From NCBI GenBank assembly GCA_016165875.1, contig JABBOT010000016.1:4401916-4465915 (forward strand): DNA of 64,000 nucleotides, written 5' to 3'. Positions 52,702 through 64,000 of this stretch are shown here, one piece after another. The translations under genes and the position numbers were made by a program. Under the pieces are notes generated by a model. That model worked only from the letters and a program-made list of their open reading frames with translations. It ran no database searches and was not told the DNA's origin. Source of the stretch: Acanthopleura granulata. Taxonomy: Eukaryota > Mollusca > Polyplacophora > Chitonida > Chitonidae. Within the stretch, counting starts at the first letter, position 1; each line of letters opens with the position of its first letter.

Positions 52702-55700
52702 TTTCGATCACATGATTACCCCAACTACGCGCACCATCGGTCCAGCACTACACTATGTATATGGACGGGTCGGCGGTTATAGAATATGCTTCTGATATTG
52801 GCAATCAAGAACGTCTGTTAGCAGAAGACGAGGGTGTATCACGCATAGGCCCGAGTATCCATTGTAATAGTATACATGATGGTGAGAGGGTTTAAAGATT
52901 TGATCTTGTTCAAATCCTATAATAGTAGGCGTATGCATGTTCCCCTTGTCCTGCTATAAGTAGTTTGGACATGGGTGTCCACCAAGCTGAAAGTGGTGAT
53001 GTAGGCCCACAGGTGTTTTATCGGATCAATACAAAGGCATGGAACAAAAGACAGATTATAGGATTGTGGTTGAAGCCGGGCTTGGGGTGATGGGGAGAAG
53101 GAGTGAAAAATGGCATGGTGAGGTAAAATCTACTCAGGCTTGAGCAGGGGACGTACGCGTGGAATACAGCTCTCGGCTGGCACCAGTATATTGGACCGCG
53201 ACCATTCTGGATGGAAGTGATGACCTTTGCATGTCAAAGCCATATTGACATTACTTATTTAGTATACATAAATGTATGACAATTTTTTTCCATTTGTTTA
53301 CTTCAAATGAAAAGGTGTATAGAGGGAAGGAGTCGAGGTCGAGTGATTACACGTTTATTAATTTGATTATTGTTTAGGAATTCCGATAAAATCATCCACG
53401 ATTCAGTACATTTTGCGTGTTCAGAATCTTAAACTTGCTGTTGTTGAAATGGTGCAGAGTTTTAGGGTCACTTCCCCTGCGGATATCGTGTCGCGTAAAT
53501 AGCTGTATGTTTCAAAGTTTATAACAATATAGCTGTGATTGATTCTGAGGGGTTTCATTAGTTCCGACCCGACGTCTGTATTGAGTGTACATTTGTGTGC
53601 GCTGCTCTTTCAAAATAAAGATTATTCAAAACAGGTTTTGCCGCTTGGTGTTTTTATTTTTCAAGTGTAATATCTTTGTTAATACATATATATCAAAAGA
53701 AGTGAGAAGAACTCGGGATTATTGAGCTGGAACTGCCAGAACATTCATGCCTCTGGCTGCTCAGTCCACCGGCTGTGATCAACTGGTGGAGATCCTTTGA
53801 GGTGAGATGATTTTAGGAACTTGTGATTTTTGAGTTAGAACAGCCAGAACATTCTCGCCTCTAGTTGTTGAAATCACCAGCTGTGATCAACTGGTCATGG
53901 TCATGTGAGGTCAGTTGATGCATGTAGGTAAAAAATCCATTTTACCTTTATGGTTGAAGTCATCCGTAGGTATAATGGGAAGGAAGTAACAGGCCTAAGC
54001 CAGACAAGCAAACAGAAGTTGATTACACATGTAGTTTGGTAAAGTTGTACACCATGGTGATCTTCCAGAAATGCAGTGTGAATATGTGTACGTCACGTGG
54101 TAAAGTTAATCATCTGTAACTTTTCTGTTATGAGTTCTGTAATGCATAAAACTGACCACCATCGTATTGATTATTTTTTGGGTGGGGAGGCGGGGGGTTG
54201 TGTATTTTAACTTAAACAAGAAGGAAATCAGTTTAAATCAAAGAGAGGTGTCACCAAACGCTCGTATGATGTTATGCCATATCATCATGCAAGTTTAGCT
54301 CATTTGCACTTCTCTGTGGAAAATAAAGAAAGAAAACCAATTAAGCGTGACCACCGTAATGTCTTTTATCAAGTTATACGTTAGCATGTTATCACTTGAG
54401 TAAGGCCTTGGGCCGGTAGGCCTACAATGATTTCTGGAAAGAAGAAAAGAAAAATCGTCCCTTGAATGCACGGAGCATTGTTATATATACCAAAATCATA
54501 CGAAAATATGGTAAAGACATTTGCCTGTGTGTAACCAAACTGTTATATGCGAAAGTAGTGAGCACTTTTAGACACTTTGAGAATGTACACGTTACAAAGA
54601 AGATGACACATAGTTATCTGCCCTTTCTTACAGCTCCAGGTGGTGAAAAAGCTTTGACCATCTCGTGGACAGGTTCCATTTGTCTCCTTCCGGCATTGGA
54701 GTTCCGGCCAAGCATCCAACTTGGGTGTAGTGTAATCTGGGAGATTTCATCTACAAAGATAAATCATTCTGAGCAATAAGAGCGTCTCATCAAAGATCTA
54801 CTCACGAAAGCATCCTGCATCCAGCTGCACTTGCAATTGTTTGCCAAATTTCAAACAATTTACTTGACCCGAAGATGTAACAAATGTGAGGTAGTAGAGA
54901 ATAATTCATGCTGAACGAGGCCATGGGTAAATGAATTATTTCTGACATTTTCTTATTTGAGAAAAAAAGTTTTGTTTTGAAATTCACCAAAATCACAAGC
55001 ATTATGATGTTAAGCTGTACTAAAAGTTAACCCCTAACTTTTCACTTTTTTATGAGAATATACCACTTTAAATATTCTTCCTCTGATCTTGGCTGAAGGA
55101 CATTGCATTTTCTGGATTATGAACATTCTAATGAATTGAAGAAATAGCAAGGTATTTGAAAATAAAAATGCCAATGAGATACGATCTTAGTTTCCTAACC
55201 AGAAGCATAATCAAAAGTGAACAGAATCTTAGTAATTAAAAGTAAAGTGAAATTCAGCGCATGTTCAGATCCCCAGTGAGCAGAACAATACTCAACACTT
55301 CAGGCGAAGATAATTCAGCAAGGAATATATATAATTTCAAGTAGGTTTTCACACTTAAGAGATAATTTTTTAATCTTTTTAATGAAGAGTACCTCAGTTA
55401 TGAGCTGTCTTTTACTTTAAAAAGTTTAAAATTGAGGAAAATGTCTGATACATGTATATTTCAATAGTGCATTCCAGAAATGTTAAATGTCAAATAAGAC
55501 AAATGTTTGGAGTTTTCTTTGCATATAGAGCTAAATATTATGCATAGAAGTAAAATACTGTGGTGATCTAAATTTAAAGAATTATGTCTAGCATCAAAGA
55601 AAACCCAAATCATGCTGGATCAGTGGATAGGTAAATGAATAATTTCTGAGGTTTTCTTATTTCCAAAGAAAATTAATTTTTTGAAATTCACAAAAATGAC

Positions 55701-57496
55701 AGTCATCAAGATGTTAAGCTGTAGTAAGAGTTACAACTCCTAACTTTGGACTTTGTTTATGAGTGTATACTACTTTAATTTATGAATCTGAATGAAAACT
55801 TATTTTCTGTATTAAGAAATTCAAAAAAAAAGGGAACTGTGTGCTGTGAAAAATATTTTTAACTGCTAGTAAAACACATGGATGTAAGAGAAATGGGAAT
55901 TTCAGGAATGTAGGCCTATCAGTTTTATTCCATCAAGCAATTCTCCCCATTCCTAATAATATAAGAAAAAGCAAGATATTTGAGAAGAAAAATGTCAATG
56001 AGATATGCTCTTAATTTCCTAACCAGAAGCACAATCAAAAGTCAATACAATCTTCTCATTTCAATAAAGCACAGATTAGAACCTGCGAGAAAACTGATTT
56101 GTTTGACAATAAATTGGCTCCTGCCGCAGATTCTTCAGCTGAAAAAATCTCCCACTGATGTACATGTTTGTTGTGAATCTCTGTCATCAAACTAGTAAAT
56201 GGGCTCGGAGTGTGTCATGGCTGAGTGATTTCAGTTTGTGGGGCACATGAGGTGGGCTTTCAATGCCAACCCTGAACATATGGACCTTGGTGACAATATT
56301 AATGTGGTCAGCATATAAATATCATTTATTAGTATGAAATAGACGTATAATAATGACCCCTACCATAAAGAGCGTATTTGTTGTAGAAGTTAACATGCAA
56401 GCAGCAGCGTGTGGCTGTGAGGTCCGTGTTCGTTTTGTGGTTTATTAATAAGTCGTGTAACGCCCCAGGTTTTTGTTGTAGCCCGCATTTGTGACGTCAC
56501 GGGTTGTGCAGACAGCAGATCCATGCAGATGGCTACGCACTATTTAATTGGATAAACCTGTCGTTACAGGTATGTTGACTATGATTTGATCAGTTAAACA
56601 TGTAGACGAAATGTTGCTTTCAATGCTGTTGAAGGATCACCGTACGATTAATAGAGTATTTTGACGCCTTTTGGATTTATCGTAAGAGTAGCTACGACCG
56701 GCTATGTCGTAACGAGGTCATATGAGTTCATGTCGTACACGATACGTGGTTTCATGTACGGATATAATGTCATAGCTGAGCAGTTGAATGTCTTTAATTT
56801 CTGTTAAACTCCATTAAGCTGAGATGCAGTGAACTATAGTTTTGTTGAAATTGTAGATGTTTAGTTGCACACAAGAGTAATGTAACTCATGAATTAAAAT
56901 ATCACTGTACTTGTTGTAACCCGCAGTTGTGACGTCACGGGTTGTGCAGACAGCTGATGCATGGAGATGTCCACGCACCGTTTATCTGATTAAACCTATA
57001 ATTAAAGGTTTACAAAGTGTTGTTGTTATTCCATATCAAGACCCAGAAGAGGGATAATAAACACAGTCTAATATTGATTGAAGACGACTCGTCTTACACC
57101 CAAATTGTGTGCATATCTGTACATATCACCCATGGAATTCAACTTAGGCACACGTAATGTCCCAAAAATTAGACGAAATACGGTGTTTTCAAAAAATTGG
57201 CGAACATATTCGGAGGGTGCCGTGGAGACTTGCTGTTATATACATTCTGAGTCAGTGGAAGTAGGAAATTTAATACGTTCTGAATGTTTTAGCCCACAAC
57301 ACTGTTTTACGAAAATGACAAAGGATAAGAAAGTATTTAATCGGTGTTGGAACAAAGATACAGTCATGCACAAAACATGAGATGTCTGACAAATGTCATG
57401 AAGGTAATTCACTTCGTTCGCATCTAGGCTCAGCATATTTCATATTATGTATTTGGCAAACCCTCCAGTAATTTGAACTAGCACTCGAATTCGGAG
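52702..57496. other. Divergent intergenic DNA, unit 3 (first part)
   Basis: Collinear with 40228-45054; no gene supported. It holds the same 105-bp repeat, 0.7-kb repeat (about 54890-55240 and 55580-56060) and CRE pair. A conserved 71-codon frame at 55980-56195 exists in all units but shows no domain. Confidence 0.6.
56470..57005. promoter_or_regulatory. Duplicated CRE-containing block, unit 3
   Basis: Both TGACGTCA palindromes are intact, at 56492-56499 and 56930-56937, 438 bp apart as in unit 1. Confidence 0.55.
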
Positions 57497-59065
57497 GCAA
57501 TTACTTGGGTTTATAACTGTGTGTTACATTGTGGGTCAAAAAGTGATACAATATCGGTTGTTTACCATAATTAAACATCAGAAACAAAATACCTTTATCT
57601 GCAGCTTTATTGGGCGCCACAAATTCAGGTGGCACCAAAATGAAAAGAGTTATGCTAAGATGTAAGTTCTCTGCGCAGTCTAAACTTAGAGGGAAATCTA
57701 CCCCTACGTCGAGACTTTGACTTCTAATGTATAGTGTCGCCCTTTTGCTACGTCATGTGTCTGGTTTCCGGGTAAGGACTATCGGTAACGAGGCAGACAC
57801 AGCGTAGACATAGAAAGTCGTGAAATATCACACTATTCCCGTATTCTATTGTCATAGCAGTGATCGTGCCGACCGTGATATACACTGAATGATGTTCCCA
57901 CTTGCTTTTCTTTGAGATCTGTGTTTGTCATTGACCGAAAACGTTTGGTGTACATTCGTAATGAAAGTAGTTCATTTAAATTTGAAAAAGGGACCGAGTG
58001 CGCTTTTTTGACTAAGGTGTCCATTCAGTGCACACAAGTCTAGATTCTGCCATTCTCGACTTAAACATGAAGGTAGGCGAAGTGGGTAACGATTGTTCTC
58101 TGCAGCCAGTGCAAACACTCATCGTCATTTTATGTTGCGCTGGTCATTTGTGGTTTACTTATGAACTATCAAATATTTGTCGACTTATTCTCAGTTGAAA
58201 TTAGATTGCATATGACAGTTTACCGGTTTATATATTGCTTGATATTTCTGCGTTAAGAATACGTTTTTAATAAGAGGTTTATATGGAGCTTACACTGAAT
58301 TTTGTGCAATTACTAATGAAAGAGTCTAGAGGAAAATAAAGCACCAGAATAGGTACTTTTAAGGATGACTAGGGGAACGCGTTTATATTGGAAAGAGGAT
58401 GCAAGCTCCATCAGGCCTCAAAGAATTTATTTATTCATTTATTTATGTGATTGGTATTTTACTCCGCACTGAAGAATATTTCACTTCTACTACGGCCGCC
58501 AGCATTATGGCGGGAGGAGAAACTCACAACCATCCGCAGGCTGCTGGCAGACCTTTCCACCTACGGACCGGAGAGGAAGCCAGCTTGAGCTGGACTCACA
58601 GCAACAGCATTAGTAAGGGGCCCCTAGGTCATTACTTAGCCCAGACACGCTAACCCCCTCGGCCACGGAGGCCCTCTGCGTCAACGAACTTGAATGGACA
58701 GTACCTGAAAAACGCTCTTATGTTTTTATCACGTAACACAGAACACACTCATTTGGTGTAAAGCAGATATTTTTCATCCAGAACGACCTGCCGCTGGAAA
58801 GTTCATCGTGTGTTCGGATCTATCTCCTACTATGCTGAACCTGCGCATGGACTTGGGTTTCTTCTGGGCGTTTTTCAATTTTCTACCAGATATACTCAAA
58901 TATTCTTGAGTAAAACACCAATGAAATAAATAATCCAACCATACTCTAAGGTTAGTGTTATATTTGACGGTTTTTATCGACTTATTTTAGGAAATGTGGT
59001 TTTGCGCAACCATTTGACCATAGAGTTGAGCTTTGTTGTAGCAGGACAGTGCAGTGGGGTATAGT
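57497..59065. repeat. Unit-end segment, unit 3
   Basis: Collinear with 45055-46615, including the fused SINE at 58423-58674. No gene seen. Confidence 0.85.
58423..58674 (-). repeat. Family-A SINE, fused hybrid, unit 3
   Basis: The same fused structure as at 45981-46232, so the fusion predates the split of units 2 and 3. Confidence 0.8.
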
Positions 59066-59480
59066 GTTATGTCAGCACCATGTATATAGTGAACACAGAG
59101 TTCTCTGTACATGTAAACCTTGAATTGTGTCCGTCGCCGTTTGTGGTCAATTTTTTGCCAAGAGTCTTCTAACAATGGTCTCCGTCAATATAAATAACAG
59201 GGCAACTGATCGATTAATTCCATATACCTTAAATAAATGCCTGGTAAGGCTTAGAAAATCGCAGGTTAATCATTCAGTTAGGATTAAGGGGTAAAGGGGA
59301 GGGGCACAAGCTGTATTGTCAGAAGAAAACAGCAATCTGATTAACTTAGTACTCTATAACCACCAATACTGTTTAACATAATGCCCAGGCTGAGTTTATG
59401 TATTAATCTCGAACGTGAGAGATAATCCCGTAAACACATAAACGATAACAAGACACATTACGGGCCTGCCCAGTCCGGTC

Positions 59481-59549
59481 CACGTGCGGGCGCGTAGCAA
59501 CCCTACATCAGCCTCGATCTGATCACACGGTTTGACATAGAGTATAAAA
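59481..59549 (+). promoter_or_regulatory. Alpha-tubulin copy 4 core promoter
   Basis: CACGTG at 59481, gtagcaac half-site, TATAAAA at 59543-59549, 109 bp before the ATG. Confidence 0.75.
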
Positions 59550-59651
59550 CCACGGTCTAGTCGATACCAGTCACCACAACTTGACTCCTGTCCCTCAGGC
59601 AGACCTCAAGTACCCATCGGAAAGTTCGTGTGAACCAACCTTAACACCAAC

Positions 59652-61906
<2,255 letters not shown>

Positions 61907-61951
61907 AACATTGGAGCATTAGCCAATATGCATGAAGAACTGTATGAAAGG

Positions 61952-61957
61952 AATAAA
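61952..61957 (+). terminator. Poly(A) signal AATAAA, tubulin copy 4
   Basis: AATAAA 45 bp after the stop codon, preceded by 'gaaagg' in place of 'gaaagc'. Confidence 0.8.
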
Positions 61958-62372
61958 AACTACCACTCCGAAATGAATATGAATGTAATTTTGTATTTTA
62001 TTTCACCCACGTGTGCAAGAAAGCCTTTCACTTATGTGTGTGTGTAAAAATAGGTGTAAACTCATACCTGTATTTTTTTACGCCGAACGAGGTCCGACAG
62101 GTCAGTAGGTTGAGAAATCCAAAGAGAGCCAGCTCTTCCGGTAACCGACGACCTTTCTATTACGGGAGGGTGGTCAAACTGAACAAGGCTAAACTCAGAC
62201 GCATCTAGAAGTCTTTGATGGTTAGATTAAGTTTACTGAATTGCTGGTTCTGTCTACTGTGCCCATATTTGAGTCATTTCCATTGAGTTTCAAATTTCAT
62301 ATATTTATTTTTCTAAAAGTAGTTTTGTTTAATTGTCTCCTGTTTAATTTTGTTGTTGGCTTTATTTCAGAG

Positions 62373-62637
62373 CCGGGGACCTCCGCGGCTCAGTCGGTTA
62401 ACGCGCTGTCGCAGCACAATGACCCGACGCCTCCCATCGATGCGGTCGCTGTGAGTTCAAGTCCAGCTCATGCTGGCTTCCTCTCCGGCTGTACGTGGGA
62501 AGGTCTGCCAGCGGATAGTCGTGGGTTTCCGCCGGGCTCTGCCCGGTTCCCTCTCACCATAATGCTGGTATCGATTGTATAAGTGAAATATTCTTGAGTA
62601 CGGCGAAAAACAGGAACCAAATATATAAATAAATAAA
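62373..62637 (+). mobile_element. tRNA-derived SINE (family A), unit 4 copy
   Basis: Same insertion, with tatttcagag at 62363-62372 and 62638-62647. It is closest to the unit 1 copy (gttaacgcg in the box A region, longer aaat tail). Confidence 0.9.
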
Positions 62638-62998
62638 TATTTCAGAGCTTAGCAGCCAGTTGCTCTTTTCTTCTAAAGCGATACATGTAATTCACACGTG
62701 GTCTAATGTAGCAATAATAACATAACAATGTATCTGTGCCAAGTAGTGAATTTTTATTCCTTATAACCCCGCAATGAAATTGTTAAAGTGAACATGAAGT
62801 CCCTCATTATATATACATAAAAGCAACAGTAAGTCATCGGTATCAAAGAAAAGTATTTTTAAAAAGTTGAGCGGCGTTGTAAACGTGCAGAATTCAACTC
62901 TGGGAAGAGGGCATTATTTGACACTTCACGCCGAGTAGCCATATTGTAGTAAATTACGACAAACAGCTTCTGGAATTAAGTTTTCAATAATACATTTA

Positions 62999-63951
62999 TT
63001 ATCTATGTGCTTTTCGCACATGAGCAGCCATGTGGCTTTTTACTGCAAAGGACTTTCCACAGTTTGTGCACTCGTGCGACTTCACTCCAGTGTGTGTACT
63101 CAGATGACACTCTAGTCCGATTTTGTTGGGAAATTTCTTGGTGCAGATGCCACAAGTGTACGGAAGGGCGTGCGTGGCAAAATGTGCCGTCAGTCTGGCT
63201 TTGGCCCCGAATATTTTTCCGCACTCGGAGCACTCGTAGTTTTTCTCTCCGTGCCGACTTGAAAAATGCAACTCAAGTCCGGACTTGGAAAAAAACGTCA
63301 TCCGGCAGATGTCACACTCAAAAGACTTGACGTCAGAATGCTTGAAGACATGTCACATCATATTGGCCTTTCTAGAGAACCGTTTCTGGCAAACGTCGCA
63401 CTGGAAGGGCTGTTTGCCAGTGTGGGTGATGCCGTGAAGACGCAACACCTTTTGCGACACAAACCCCTGCCACATACGCCACAGGAAAACGGTTTGATGT
63501 CAGCATGAACATGTGAATGTGTCTTCAGGGCAGCTTTGGAAGTAAACTGTTTCCCACACACGCCACACTCCGCAACCCATTTGTTACTGTTAACACAAGA
63601 ATGGCTTTGCAGATTATGCTTGAAAGCAAATGTTTTACAGCATACATCACAGACATGCCGATTGTCATTACACCGGCCCGACTTGCGATATGATCGGAGA
63701 TCTGTCGTTGGTACTTTGTGCGAATTGTCGGGATTTTTGCATGTGTGTGTTGCCAGCCCATTTTGAGAAGTATCCACCTTATCACTGGCATGCCTAATTT
63801 TCGAGCCCTTCGCTCTTCCGGATGTGTGGCAACTTTGAGGAATATTGTCCAATTGACTTGATGACAAAAAACCTTGAAATCGTGCAGCATCGGAAAGTGA
63901 GATTTCATTAGCACATCTTGAGGTTTCCTCTAATGGCGCATTGTTCAGTAA
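62999..63951 (-). pseudogene. C2H2 zinc-finger gene, copy 4, exon 2 broken (partial at window edge)
   Basis: Exon 2 from the acceptor at about 63951 to the stop at 62999. A one-base deletion in the run 'cccctgccc' near 63470 shifts the frame in the third finger (after CGVCG). In the normal frame, codon CGA of finger 4 (MMRHV) is TGA at 63355-63353. Neither lesion is in copies 1-3. The first fingers up to the shift and the last four fingers remain recognisable. Exon 1 is beyond the right edge. If assembly error were the cause, two independent errors would be needed. Confidence 0.85.
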
Positions 63952-64000
63952 CTGTCCCTTAATAAAAAGAACGTTCTTTATTATGTTGCAATATCGTCAA

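Overview
This is animal nuclear DNA, most likely from a mollusc. Genes are split by GT-AG introns, intergenic DNA is AT-rich and full of simple repeats, and several tRNA-derived SINE families recur whose tails resemble SINEs I know from molluscs (recalled, not searched). There are no bacterial, CRISPR or plasmid features.

Region 1 (1 to about 17.45 kb, minus strand) is one large gene whose exons I could join by splice phase: a FAPP2/PLEKHA8-type protein with an N-terminal PI4P-binding PH domain and a C-terminal glycolipid-transfer (GLTP) domain. Eleven coding exons are visible (17448 down to 798). The last exon, about 70-80 codons, is probably beyond the left edge. The introns carry several unrelated tandem arrays and many SINE fragments.

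Region 2 (about 18.4-21.3 kb, plus strand) is a relic related to MULE-type transposase proteins. It stays in one frame for about 1.85 kb but has three internal stop codons and has lost a catalytic-type Asp.

Region 3 (about 21.9 kb to the right edge) is a head-to-tail tandem array of a 10-12.5 kb unit. Each unit has a three-exon alpha-tubulin gene on the plus strand, facing (tail to tail) a two-exon C2H2 zinc-finger gene on the minus strand. Four units are present, with ATGs at 24492, 34686, 47210 and 59652; the fourth is cut by the right edge, and a partial unit end lies at 21.9-23.9 kb. The four tubulins encode the same 451-residue protein. The zinc-finger genes are diverging: copies 2 and 3 are intact, copy 1 has lost its start codon and has a nonsense codon, and copy 4 has a frameshift and a nonsense codon.

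The units are mosaics of one another, differ by deletions of about 0.85 and 1.55 kb, and carry a SINE-SINE fusion. These are marks of unequal crossing-over and gene conversion. Tubulin and the next zinc-finger start are divergent across 4.5-7 kb of intergenic DNA that holds a duplicated CRE-containing block. The zinc-finger protein, with a CtBP-type PLNLS motif and SUMO-type motifs, is probably a transcriptional repressor; any role in tubulin expression is speculation.
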